From Streptomyces gelaticus (lineage in GTDB: Bacteria > Actinomycetota > Actinomycetes > Streptomycetales > Streptomycetaceae): a stretch of 64,000 bases of DNA. The notes beneath the pieces are model-generated. The model searched no databases, was not told the origin of the DNA, and saw nothing but the letters and a program-made list of their open reading frames with translations. Positions within the stretch are counted from its first letter, which is position 1. Every line of letters starts with the position of its first letter. Location: positions 17,702 to 81,701 of the forward strand of contig NZ_BMTF01000025.1 in the NCBI RefSeq assembly GCF_014649535.1, read 5' to 3'. Of the stretch, positions 17,487 through 26,019 are shown in pieces. The position numbers and the translations under genes were made by a program.

Positions 17487-17693
17487 TCAGTGCGCGCCGA
17501 ACTCTCCGGCCTTGACACCCGCCACGAACGAGACGAACGAGGCGGCGGAGGTGTTCAGCACCGGACCGCTGGGGTTCTTGGAGTCGCGGAGGGGGACCAC
17601 GCCGTGGAGGGCAGCCAGGTTTGCCGCGACCTCGATGCAATCGCCTCCGTTGGAGCTGTACGAGGACTTGTGCCAGCGAGGCTCGTTAGTCAC
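17487..17693 (-). CDS. DUF397 protein adjoining the XRE regulator
   Basis: A 68-aa DUF397 protein (PRWHKSSYSSNGGDCIEVAA ... VPLRDSKNPSGPVLNTSAAS), 12 bases downstream of the XRE/DUF5753 regulator and surely in its transcript. The pair matches the whiJ-type arrangement: DNA-binding regulator plus small partner. An RsbW-like ATPase is often third in such loci; the only one in this window is at 4069-4665, not adjacent. Confidence 0.9.
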   Translation of the reverse strand: MTNEPRWHKSSYSSNGGDCIEVAANLAALHGVVPLRDSKNPSGPVLNTSAASFVSFVAGVKAGEFGAH

Positions 17694-17705
17694 GGGTCTT
17701 CCCTT

Positions 17706-18530
17706 TCATACCTGCTCGATCATCGCCACGGATGCCGCTTGGGACAGCGCTTCAGCCTGTAGTTGATGGTAGGCCGTCAGCAGGGGCAGAACGGAAGTGC
17801 TCTCGCGATCCACATGCCCCTGCGCGTGGGACTCGGCGTACGCGACCATGGACCGGTCCGGAAGCGTGAGCAAGTTGACCGGCAGATTGAAGGGTCGACG
17901 TTCTCCTATGCCGAAAGGGGCCACCTGGAGGACGGTGTGAGGGAGTGCGGCGAACTCGACCAGCTTTCGAATCTGGGAGTCCATGACCTTGGGGCCCCCG
18001 ATCGGGCGACGGATGCAGCTCTCGTCCATCACCACGAGCATCATGGGCGGTCTGGCCCTCGCCAACACCTTTTGCCGCTGCGCCAGGAATGAGACTCGCT
18101 CATCCGCCTGCTCAGGCGTGATGGAGCCGCGCCATACGTCGGCGTCTGCCAACGCCCGTGCATATTCCGGAGTTTGCAACAGCCCGGGGACGATGCCGAT
18201 CTGAAACAACCTGATCTCCACAGCCCGGCCCTCATACCCGACGTACTCCGGGAAACCCTCCAACAGCACGCCGAAGCGCATATCACGCCACTCACGCTCG
18301 AACGAATCGGCGGTACCAGCGGTACCAAAGGCCAGGTCGATCTTGCACGAGAAGGGAAGGGTTGGCGGCTTCCGGCCAGTTTCGACCGCCGAAATATGCT
18401 GACTGGAATATGCCAACATTCCGGCAAGATCTTCCTGGTTCCAGCCACGGCCCTCCCGCAACCTGCGCATACGGGCCCCGTAGGCAGCTTCGGCGCTACT
18501 CTCGGGGTCCAACTCCTTGCGGTTGACCAT
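17706..18530 (-). CDS. WhiJ-like XRE/DUF5753 transcriptional regulator
   Basis: A 274-aa regulator. The N-terminal Cro/C1-type HTH reads YGARMRRLREGRGWNQEDLAGMLAYSSQHISAVETGRK (about residues 17-54). The C-terminal DUF5753 domain carries LFQIGIVPGLLQTPEYARAL, VMDESCIRRPIGG and LPHTVLQVAPFGIGE. ATG 18530 is my start; a TTG at 18542 is in frame but abuts the AGGAAGGG ribosome-binding site. Family members of this type control development or secondary metabolism in Streptomyces. It probably acts with the downstream DUF397 protein and may control the divergent small gene at 18636. Confidence 0.9.
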   Translation of the reverse strand: MVNRKELDPESSAEAAYGARMRRLREGRGWNQEDLAGMLAYSSQHISAVETGRKPPTLPFSCKIDLAFGTAGTADSFEREWRDMRFGVLLEGFPEYVGYEGRAVEIRLFQIGIVPGLLQTPEYARALADADVWRGSITPEQADERVSFLAQRQKVLARARPPMMLVVMDESCIRRPIGGPKVMDSQIRKLVEFAALPHTVLQVAPFGIGERRPFNLPVNLLTLPDRSMVAYAESHAQGHVDRESTSVLPLLTAYHQLQAEALSQAASVAMIEQV

Positions 18531-18635
18531 GCCATCACCCAACCCTTCCTTCAGTTCTGATTACTTGAAGGGTTCCCAACTCTAAGCCACGCTGATCCCC
18601 CTTTGTAGTGGAACCGTTACGGAGAGGAGTGGCCC

Positions 18636-18896
18636 ATGTCTGTGGAGGACGGCCCACCGAACGAGCAGAAGCCCCCGCAAGTCCCCGCCACCGGAACGCT
18701 GTTGGTGGACACCGGCCGTCGTGACCAGGTCGGTGAGTTCCGGGGGACGGCCGGCCCGTACTGGTCGCTGCGGCCGGTCTGCGGCGGTACGGAGTGGGAG
18801 GCGGAACCCGCGAACGTACGGGCGCCGAGCCCCATGGAGCGGTTGCGGGCCGAGACCGCGCGGTGCAACGCCCGGAGCGAAGGGCGGATCCTGTGA
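18636..18896 (+). CDS. Small conserved Streptomyces hypothetical protein, 86 aa
   Basis: A hydrophilic 86-residue protein with GAGAGGAG just before ATG 18636. The centre reads LLVDTGRRDQVGEFRGTAG then YWSLRPVCGGTEWEAEPANV, ending in ARSEGRIL. I recall near-identical short proteins in many Streptomyces, always divergent from XRE/DUF397 pairs, but know no function. The 105-base spacer to the regulator would hold both promoters, so the WhiJ-like protein could repress it. No membrane segment or signal peptide. Confidence 0.75.
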   Translation: MSVEDGPPNEQKPPQVPATGTLLVDTGRRDQVGEFRGTAGPYWSLRPVCGGTEWEAEPANVRAPSPMERLRAETARCNARSEGRIL

Positions 18897-19005
18897 CGCG
18901 CCCCTCGTCCGCACCCCCGTCCGCGCCGCCCGGCGCGCGCGACCGGGCCTGAGCTGGTCTGCTGGTTCTGGGGGCCGTCCACCTCGTACCAGCGGAGAGA
19001 TCCAG

Positions 19006-20037
19006 ATGAGCGTCCCGAGCGTCTACCGAGCCGCGCAGACCACCGCCGCAGGCGGTCCCCTGGAGATCGTCGAGCGCGCGGTGGCGCGGCCGGGTCCGGG
19101 TCAGGTCCGGGTGGCCGTGGACGCCTGCGGGATCTGCCACAGCGACGCGCTCTTCGTGGAGGCCATGCTGCCGGGCGTACGGTTCCCGGTGGTCCCCGGG
19201 CACGAGATCGCGGGCCGGATCGCGGAGCTCGGCGACGGGACTCAGAGCGCCTGGCAGGTGGGTGACCGGGTGGCGGTGGGCTGGTTCGGCGGCAGCTGCG
19301 GCCACTGCACGCCGTGCAGGCGGGGCGACTTCATGGTCTGCGAGAACCTGAAGGTGCCCGGGTGGGCGTACGACGGGGGCTACGCCGAGAGCGTGACCGT
19401 CCCGGCGGACGCCCTGGCCCGGATCCCCGAGGCGCTGGCAACGGTCGACGCGGCGCCGATCGGCTGTGCGGGGGTGACCACGTACAACGGGCTGCGGCGC
19501 AGTGCCGCCCGGCCCGGGGACCTGGTCGCCGTGCTCGGCATCGGTGGCCTCGGGCATCTGGGCGTGCAGTACGCGGCGGCGATGGGCTTCGAGACGGTGG
19601 CGATCGCCCGCGGCGCGGCCAAGGCAGAGTTCGCGAAGGGGCTCGGCGCACACCACTACGTCGACAGCACCGCGGGCACCACCGTGGCGGACGCGTTGCA
19701 GTCCCTGGGAGGCGCCCGGGTGGTGCTGGCCACCGCCGCCAGCTCCGCGGCCATCACGGCGACCGTGGAGGGGCTGGCGCCGCGCGGCGAGCTGGTGGTC
19801 ATCGGTGCGGACCCGGAGCCGCTGGGGATCAGCCCGAACCAGTTGCTGATGGCGGGCAAGGTCGTCCGGGGCCACCCGTCCGGCACCGCGCAGGACGTGC
19901 AGGACACCCTGGCGTTCAGCGCCCTGCACGGGATCCGCCCGATGACCGAGCCGGTGCCGCTGGACGACGCGGAGGCCGCGTACCAGAGGATGATGTCCGG
20001 CGCGGCCCGCTTCCGGATGGTGCTCACCACCGCCTGA
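19006..20037 (+). CDS. Zinc-dependent alcohol dehydrogenase (AdhA-like MDR)
   Basis: A 343-aa medium-chain dehydrogenase. The catalytic zinc site is C-G-I-C-H-S-D (Cys near 40) with GHE (VPGHEIAGR). The structural zinc loop is CGHCTPCRRGDFMVC (four Cys). The Rossmann motif is VLGIGGLGHLGVQYAAAMG. Length and motifs match the AdhA/propanol-preferring class that oxidises primary alcohols with NAD(P)+. ATG 19006 follows AGCGGAGAG. It is monocistronic, followed by a long gene-poor stretch. Substrate unknown. Confidence 0.92.
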   Translation: MSVPSVYRAAQTTAAGGPLEIVERAVARPGPGQVRVAVDACGICHSDALFVEAMLPGVRFPVVPGHEIAGRIAELGDGTQSAWQVGDRVAVGWFGGSCGHCTPCRRGDFMVCENLKVPGWAYDGGYAESVTVPADALARIPEALATVDAAPIGCAGVTTYNGLRRSAARPGDLVAVLGIGGLGHLGVQYAAAMGFETVAIARGAAKAEFAKGLGAHHYVDSTAGTTVADALQSLGGARVVLATAASSAAITATVEGLAPRGELVVIGADPEPLGISPNQLLMAGKVVRGHPSGTAQDVQDTLAFSALHGIRPMTEPVPLDDAEAAYQRMMSGAARFRMVLTTA

Positions 20038-20772
20038 GGCCCGGGAGAGCACCGATTCCCTCGGGTGGTACGGGAGTCGCGGGGCCACCGCGCGCACGGC
20101 CCGGTGCGGCGAGCCGACCGCTCCTCCTGGTGGCCATCGCGGGCCACCACGGGCGCACCGCCCGGTGCCTCCCGCGCGGTGTCCGCTACGACGGGTGCCG
20201 TAGGGTCCGCGCCCCTGCCGTGGACGGCGGGTCCGGTGTGTGTCGTCCGGATCGACGGGCCGCCCGGTACGGGTGAGCGAGAAAGAGCGCGCGGCGGGGA
20301 CGACCGCCCTTCCCACCCCTGGCGTACTCCCGTTCGGACCGTGGGACGAACGCGGTGAAATCGGCCGCGGTCGCCACGGCCGGCCGCGCGGAGCCGTGGT
20401 CACTTCAGGACACCCGGCTCTCCACCGGGAAGTCGATGGTAAGAAATCAGCCACATTCCAACACCATCTCGGCCAGCGCCGAACACCCGCTCCCCCGATC
20501 GCTGTTCGAACACGAAGGTGTCGAGGCGGACCTCGGCTCTCTCTTCGAATCCCGGGCGCGCAGGACGTCCTACGACACCACGGTGATGATCCGCGAAACG
20601 TCCGCTTAACGAACATGACCTTTCCGGCAACGAACGACTTCCGGCCAAGTTGTTGACGCGCTCCTGACAGGAACCTCCTCCGGCTGACACTCTTCACCCC
20701 GTTCTGCGCACTTCTCGCTCACCCCGGACGGCTCACCGAGCCGCCGGTACCCCCCTCGCAGAAGGAGTCCGC
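20038..20772. other. 735-bp gap between the dehydrogenase and protease genes
   Basis: Mostly non-coding, with the M4 protease promoter at its right end. Codon bias in all frames is poor except for a short plus-strand frame at 20436-20609, listed as a possible small gene. I see no RNA gene, inverted-repeat operator or transposon remnant. Confidence 0.5.
20436..20609 (+). CDS. Possible 57-aa small protein, no recognised family
   Basis: ATG 20436 with GGGA 5 bases upstream opens a 57-codon frame ending TAA. The peptide begins MVRNQPHSNTIS, continues RSLFEHEGVEADLGSLFES and ends with RETSA. It has no Cys, no signal peptide and no membrane segment; the centre looks amphipathic and acidic, as RiPP leaders or small regulators do. 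No known family is recognised. GC at third positions is lower than in the neighbours, so it may be chance or a horizontally acquired gene. Confidence 0.35.
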   Translation: MVRNQPHSNTISASAEHPLPRSLFEHEGVEADLGSLFESRARRTSYDTTVMIRETSA

Positions 20773-22803
20773 GTGAGATCCACGCCCAGCCGTCGTGCCA
20801 CCGCCACCGGCGCTCTGATAGCCGCAGCAGCCCTCATCGCAGTCGGAGTCCAGACCGGTACGGCCACCGCCACCCCCGGCAGCACGACCTCGGCGGTACC
20901 GGCGTCCGCCGGCGCCGACCAGGGTTCCCTCACCAAGCAGCTCTCCCCCTCCCAGCGCGCCGAGCTGATCCGCGAGGCCGACGCGAGCAAGGCGGCCACG
21001 GCCAAGGAGCTCGGTCTCGGCTCGCAGGAGAAGCTCGTCGTCAGGGACGTCGTCCAGGACAACGACGGCACCACGCACACGCGTTACGAGCGCACCTTCG
21101 CCGGACTCCCGGTGCTCGGCGGCGACCTGATCGTCAAGGAGACCAAGGCCGGCACCACCCAGAGCGTCACCAAGGCCTCCAAGGTGACCAGCGGTCAGCT
21201 GAAGGCCGTGGACCTGAAGGCGGACGTCGCACCCGCCAAGGCGGAGAAGCAGGCGCTCGGCCTCGCCAAGGCCGACGGATCCAAGAAGGCCGAGGCCGAC
21301 CGGGCGCCCCGCAAGGTGGTCTGGATGGCGCAGGGCAAGCCGCAGCTCGCCTACGAGACCGTCGTCGGCGGCCTCCAGCACGACGGCACCCCCAACGAAC
21401 TGCACGTCATCACGGACGCGGCCACCGGGGCGAAGCTGTACGAGTGGCAGGGTGTCGAGAACGGCACCGGCAACACCCAGTACAACGGCCAGGTCACCCT
21501 CGGCACCGCCCCGTCGTACACGCTGACCGACACGGGCCGCGGCAACCACAAGACCTACAACCTGAACCACGGGTCGTCCGGCACCGGGACGCTGTTCACC
21601 AACTCAACGGACGTGTGGGGCAACGGCAACCCGTCGAACGCCGAGACGGCCGCCGCGGACGCCCACTACGGCGCGGCCGAGACCTGGGACTACTACAAGA
21701 ACGTGCACGGCCGCACCGGCATCCGCGGTGACGGTGTCGGCGCGTACTCCCGCGTCCACTACGGCAACGCCTACGTCAACGCCTTCTGGCAGGACAGCTG
21801 CTTCTGCATGACGTACGGCGACGGCGAGGGCAACGTCAAGCCGCTGACCTCGCTCGACGTGGCCGCGCACGAGATGTCGCACGGTGTCACCGCCGCCACC
21901 GCCAACCTGGTCTACAGCGGCGAGTCCGGTGGCCTCAACGAGGCGACCAGCGACATCTTCGCCGCGGGCGTGGAGTTCTACTCCAACACCACCCAGGACC
22001 CGGGCGACTACCTCGTCGGCGAGAAGATCGACATCAACGGCGACGGCACTCCGCTGCGCTACATGGACAAGCCGAGCAAGGACGGCGCGTCCAAGGACGC
22101 CTGGTACTCCGGCATCGGCAACATCGACGTCCACTACTCCTCGGGCCCGGCGAACCACTTCTTCTACCTGCTCTCCGAGGGCAGCGGCGCCAAGGTCATC
22201 AACGGGGTCTCCTACGACTCCCCGACCTCCGACGGCCTGCCGGTGACCGGCATCGGCCGCGACAAGGCCGAGAAGATCTGGTTCAAGGCGCTCACCACCA
22301 AGTTCACCTCCACCACCAACTACGCGGCGGCCCGCACGGGCACCCTCGCCGCGGCCGGTGAGCTGTACGGCACGACCAGCGCCGAGTACAAGGCCGTCGG
22401 CGACGCCTGGGCCGCCATCAACGTCGGCACCCGTGACGGCGGCAACCCGGACCCGGGCGGCAAGGTCTTCGAGAACAAGACCACGGTCGCCATCCCGGAC
22501 CGCGGTGCGGCCGTCTACAGCTCGGTCAACGTCACCGGCATCACCGGCAACGCTCCCAGCACCCTCAAGGCCGACGTGGACATCACCCACACCTACCGCG
22601 GTGACCTGGTCATCGACCTCGTCGCCCCGGACGGCACCGCGTACCGCCTGAAGAACTCGGGCTTCGACTCCGCGGACGACGTCAAGGCCACGTACACGGT
22701 CAACGCCTCGTCCGAGGTCGCCAACGGCACCTGGAAGCTCAAGGTCCAGGACGTCTACTCGGGTGACACGGGCAAGATCAACAGCTTCAAGCTCACCTTC
22801 TGA
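20773..22803 (+). CDS. Secreted M4 (thermolysin-like) metalloprotease with P-domain
   Basis: A 676-aa preproprotein: signal peptide (residues 1-34, ending TATATPG), an FTP/PepSY propeptide (about 55-220), then the M4 catalytic domain. The zinc site is H366-E-M-S-H370 and the third ligand is E390 (GGLNEATSD). Near 450-460 NIDVHYSSGPANHFFYLL carries the transition-state His. A C-terminal proprotein-convertase P-domain (about 570-676: VAIPDRGAAVYSS ... SGDTGKINSFKLTF) follows a Gly/Pro linker. It should be secreted as an inactive zymogen and degrade extracellular protein. A strong ribosome-binding site (AGAAGGAG) precedes GTG 20773. Convergent with glgP. Confidence 0.95.
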   Translation: MRSTPSRRATATGALIAAAALIAVGVQTGTATATPGSTTSAVPASAGADQGSLTKQLSPSQRAELIREADASKAATAKELGLGSQEKLVVRDVVQDNDGTTHTRYERTFAGLPVLGGDLIVKETKAGTTQSVTKASKVTSGQLKAVDLKADVAPAKAEKQALGLAKADGSKKAEADRAPRKVVWMAQGKPQLAYETVVGGLQHDGTPNELHVITDAATGAKLYEWQGVENGTGNTQYNGQVTLGTAPSYTLTDTGRGNHKTYNLNHGSSGTGTLFTNSTDVWGNGNPSNAETAAADAHYGAAETWDYYKNVHGRTGIRGDGVGAYSRVHYGNAYVNAFWQDSCFCMTYGDGEGNVKPLTSLDVAAHEMSHGVTAATANLVYSGESGGLNEATSDIFAAGVEFYSNTTQDPGDYLVGEKIDINGDGTPLRYMDKPSKDGASKDAWYSGIGNIDVHYSSGPANHFFYLLSEGSGAKVINGVSYDSPTSDGLPVTGIGRDKAEKIWFKALTTKFTSTTNYAAARTGTLAAAGELYGTTSAEYKAVGDAWAAINVGTRDGGNPDPGGKVFENKTTVAIPDRGAAVYSSVNVTGITGNAPSTLKADVDITHTYRGDLVIDLVAPDGTAYRLKNSGFDSADDVKATYTVNASSEVANGTWKLKVQDVYSGDTGKINSFKLTF

Positions 22804-22859
22804 GCCCTCCGCATCACCTGAACCATCAGCACCCTTGCACCGGGTCCTTCCCGGTGACC

Positions 22860-22895
22860 ACCGCCCGGCAGGAGCTCACACCCCTGCCGGGCGGT
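22860..22895. terminator. Bidirectional hairpin between protease and glgP
   Basis: Perfect 13-base arms (ACCGCCCGGCAGG at 22860-22872, complement at 22883-22895) with a 10-base loop, located between convergent stop codons at 22803 and 22902. Confidence 0.75.
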
Positions 22896-22901
22896 TCCAC
22901 G

Positions 22902-25502
22902 TCAGCGCAGCAGCACGCCCGCCCCGTCCCCGGCCGCCTTTGCGGGCAGCGCCACCAGGCCGAGTTCCGCCCCGGTCGCCAGCAGCGGATGGGCCGGAAG
23001 CACCCGCACCGTGTAGCCGTACGGCCCCGTGCGGTCGAGAACGAGCGGCCCCTCGTAGAGCCAGCGCCCCTCCAGGTCCCGGCCCGCGGCCGGCTTCAGC
23101 GGGAAGAGCTGGGCGTCGGAGATCCCGTCGGCGGCGTCCACCCGGCCTGCCACCGCCTGCACCTCCACGTCGTCCGGCTCCAGCGCTCCGAGGGCGACCC
23201 TGACCCGGAGCAGCAGCGTCGCCCCCAGCTCGGCCGAGCCGTCCACCGCGGTGGACGCCATGGCCTCCACATGGTCGACGGCCACGCGCGGCCAGGCGGC
23301 ACGGACCCCGGCCTTCCAGCCGGCGAGCCGGCGCGCCGCCCCCGGGTCCAGCGCACGGCGGGCGTGAGCGGCGGGCGCGTAGAGCCGCTCCACGTACTCG
23401 CAGACCATCCGGTCGGCCAGCACCTTGGGACCGAGCGTGTCCAGCGTGCGGCGGACCATCTCGATCCAGCGCTCCGGGAGCCCCTCGCCGCTGCGGTCGT
23501 AGAAGCGCGGCGCGACCCGGTCCTCGATCAGCTCGTAGAGGGCGGCCGCTTCCAGGTCGTCCCGGCGGTCCTCGTCCAGCGCCAGACCGTCGGCGGTCGG
23601 GATCGCCCAGCCGAAGTCCGGCTCGAACCACTCGTCCCACCAGCCGTCGAGCACCGAGAGGTTGAGGCAGCCGTTGAGCGCCGCCTTCATCCCGCTCGTA
23701 CCGCACGCCTCCAGCGGGCGCAGCGGATTGTTCAGCCATACGTCGCAGCCCGGGTACAGCTTCTGCGCCATGGCCATCCCGTAGTCCGGCAGGAACACGA
23801 TGCGGTGGCGCACCCGGGGATCGTCGGAGAACCGCACCAGCTCCCGCACCAGCCGCTTCCCGCCGTCGTCGGCGGGGTGCGCCTTGCCCGCCACGACGAT
23901 CTGGACCGGGCGGTCCGGGTGGAGCAGCAGCTCCGTCAGCCGCTCGCGGTCGCGCAGCATCAGCGTCAGCCGCTTGTACGAGGGAACGCGCCGGGCGAAA
24001 CCGATCGTCAGCACGTCCGGGTCCAGCACGGAGTCGATCCAGCCGAGCTCGGCGGGCTCCGCGCCCCGGGCCCGCCATGAGGCGTACAGCCGCTCGCGGA
24101 CCTCGGTGACCAGCTGTCCGCGCAGGGACTGCCGCAGCTCCCACAGCTCCCGGTCGGGGACCTCGGCGGCGGAGTCCCGGCGTCCGGTGCCGCCGTGGCG
24201 GTCGCGCAGCCGGAAGACCTCGGGCGCCACCCAGGTGGGTGCGTGGACCCCGTTGGTCACCGAGGTGACCGGCACTTCGGCGGGGTCGAAGTCCGGCCAC
24301 AGCCCGGCGAACATCTCCCGGCTGACCGCGCCGTGGAGGGTGGAGACCCCGTTGGCGCGCTGGGCGAGCCGGAGCCCCATCACCGCCATGTTGAAGAGGC
24401 CGGGCTCGCCGCCGGGGTAGGTCTCCGTGCCCAGTTGCAGGATGCGTTCGGCGCAGACGCCCGGGAGTTCGCCGTCGTCGCCGAAGTGCCGGGCGACGAG
24501 TTCGCGGTCGAAGCGGTCGATCCCGGCGGGCACGGGCGTGTGGGTGGTGAAGACCGTGCCGGCCCGTACGGCCTCCATCGCGGAGTCGAAGTCGAGTCCG
24601 CTGACGGAGAGTTCACGGATGCGTTCGAGCCCGAGGAAGCCGGCGTGCCCCTCGTTGGTGTGGAACACCTCCGGTTCCGGGTGTCCGGTGAGACGGCAGT
24701 AGGTGCGCACGGCCCGTACGCCGCCGATGCCGAGGAGCATCTCCTGGAGGAACCGGTGCTCGCTGCCGCCGCCGTACAGCCGGTCGGTCACCTCGCGTTC
24801 GCCCGGCGCGTTCTCCTCCACGCCGGAGTCGAGCATCAGCAGGGGTACGCGTCCGACCCTGGCCTGCCAGATGTGGGCGTGCAGCGAACGGCCGCCGGGC
24901 AGGGCCAGCACCACCCGGCTCGGGGTGCCGTCGGCCTCGCGCAGCAGAGTGAGGGGGAGCTCGTCGGGATCGAGTACCGGGTAGTGCTCCTGCTGCCAGC
25001 CGTCGCGCGACAGGCTCTGGTGGAAGTAGCCGTGCCGGTAGAGCAGGCCGACCCCGATGAGGGGGACGCCGAGATCGCTGGCGGCCTTGAGGTGGTCGCC
25101 CGCGAGGATGCCGAGCCCGCCGGAGTACTGGGGCAGGGCCGCGGTCACTCCGAACTCGGGCGAGAAGTAGGCGACGGCGTCCGGGAGTTCGACTCCCAGC
25201 TCCAGCTGCTCCTGGTACCACCGCGGCCCGTCAAGATACTCCCGGAGGTCCTGGGACGCCTCGGTCAGCCGGTGCAGGAACTGCTCGTCGCGGGCCAGTT
25301 CGGCGAGCCGGCCGGCGGATACGGCACCGAGCAGCCGCACGGGGTCGCACTGCGCCGTCCGCCGGACCTCCGGGTCGACGGCCTGGAACAGCTCACGGGT
25401 CTCGGGGTGCCAGGACCAGCGCAGATTGCGGGCGAGGTCGCTGAGCGGTCGAAGGGGGTCGGGGAGGACGGGGCGCACGGTGAATCGACGAATGGCCTTC
25501 AC
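22902..25502 (-). CDS. glgP: Alpha-glucan (glycogen) phosphorylase
   Basis: An 866-aa phosphorylase of the actinobacterial/DUF3417 type that releases glucose-1-phosphate from alpha-1,4-glucan. The PLP-lysine signature E-A-C-G-T-S-G-M-K-A-A-L-N fits the family pattern. The N-terminus PLRPLSDLARNLRWSWHPET is the DUF3417 region, and FHTNEGHAGFLGLERI and VTNGVHAPTWVAPEV are typical. I chose GTG 25502 because AAGGTGG lies 5 bases upstream; the GTG at 25511 has none. Divergent from glgE across 517 bases, so the glucan-degrading and glucan-making arms may be controlled oppositely from the shared region. Confidence 0.95.
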   Translation of the reverse strand: MKAIRRFTVRPVLPDPLRPLSDLARNLRWSWHPETRELFQAVDPEVRRTAQCDPVRLLGAVSAGRLAELARDEQFLHRLTEASQDLREYLDGPRWYQEQLELGVELPDAVAYFSPEFGVTAALPQYSGGLGILAGDHLKAASDLGVPLIGVGLLYRHGYFHQSLSRDGWQQEHYPVLDPDELPLTLLREADGTPSRVVLALPGGRSLHAHIWQARVGRVPLLMLDSGVEENAPGEREVTDRLYGGGSEHRFLQEMLLGIGGVRAVRTYCRLTGHPEPEVFHTNEGHAGFLGLERIRELSVSGLDFDSAMEAVRAGTVFTTHTPVPAGIDRFDRELVARHFGDDGELPGVCAERILQLGTETYPGGEPGLFNMAVMGLRLAQRANGVSTLHGAVSREMFAGLWPDFDPAEVPVTSVTNGVHAPTWVAPEVFRLRDRHGGTGRRDSAAEVPDRELWELRQSLRGQLVTEVRERLYASWRARGAEPAELGWIDSVLDPDVLTIGFARRVPSYKRLTLMLRDRERLTELLLHPDRPVQIVVAGKAHPADDGGKRLVRELVRFSDDPRVRHRIVFLPDYGMAMAQKLYPGCDVWLNNPLRPLEACGTSGMKAALNGCLNLSVLDGWWDEWFEPDFGWAIPTADGLALDEDRRDDLEAAALYELIEDRVAPRFYDRSGEGLPERWIEMVRRTLDTLGPKVLADRMVCEYVERLYAPAAHARRALDPGAARRLAGWKAGVRAAWPRVAVDHVEAMASTAVDGSAELGATLLLRVRVALGALEPDDVEVQAVAGRVDAADGISDAQLFPLKPAAGRDLEGRWLYEGPLVLDRTGPYGYTVRVLPAHPLLATGAELGLVALPAKAAGDGAGVLLR

Positions 25503-26019
25503 GCATTCCACCTTTGCAGGGGACGTACGGATCCGAGCGGACGCACCACTGGGTGTGCCGCTCCGTCACCCTCGCCGGTGGCGGCGGCCCCTGCCCCACC
25601 CGCATCCCGATTCACTCACGGCCCGTCCGGCCACATCGGCCACATCGGCCACACAGTGAATGGCCGATTCCATTCCCCCATTCGGTCTTGTGGCCCTCCA
25701 CGCCAAGGAGAAAGCTGCCCAGTGGCGTCCGTACGGCCACCGGCGGACCCGTGCGGACGGGGCACAGCCGGGTGCGAACCGGTCGCCATGGAAACTCCCG
25801 ATCAATTGACAGAACCACCGGATCGGCCCACCGGGAATCAGGGGAAAGCTTCTCCGGTACACAGCCCGAGTGCGCCCCGGGCGGCAGATGAATGCCGCCC
25901 GAATGCAGCACGAATGCGAGGCATCAGCGGGCCCGGAGTTCATCCGGTTCACTTCCGCGAAACATACCCGTGCCCAGGTCATTCGACTGCCATTCGAGTG
26001 AATGCGGACAGGAGCCGCC
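25503..26019. promoter_or_regulatory. Divergent glgP-glgE intergenic region
   Basis: 517 bases without a gene, holding the promoters of glgP (leftward) and of the glgE operon (rightward). It includes a 9-bp tandem repeat (CGGCCACAT, listed separately) and a less GC-rich segment around 25790-26000. No riboswitch is recognised. Confidence 0.6.
25628..25654. repeat. Three tandem 9-bp units in the glgP-glgE region
   Basis: CGGCCACAT at 25628, 25637 and 25646; the third ends in C instead of T. A 9-bp period places the units nearly on one face of the helix, so they could be iterated activator sites, or simply slippage. Confidence 0.6.

Noticed and set aside
18535..20697. Minus-strand frame of ~720 codons opposite the small gene and alcohol dehydrogenase
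   Set aside because: Covers the dehydrogenase in antisense; no domain and no plausible start.
25628..25654. Tandem units as a CRISPR array
   Set aside because: Units are 9 bases, contiguous and without spacers; no cas gene is present.
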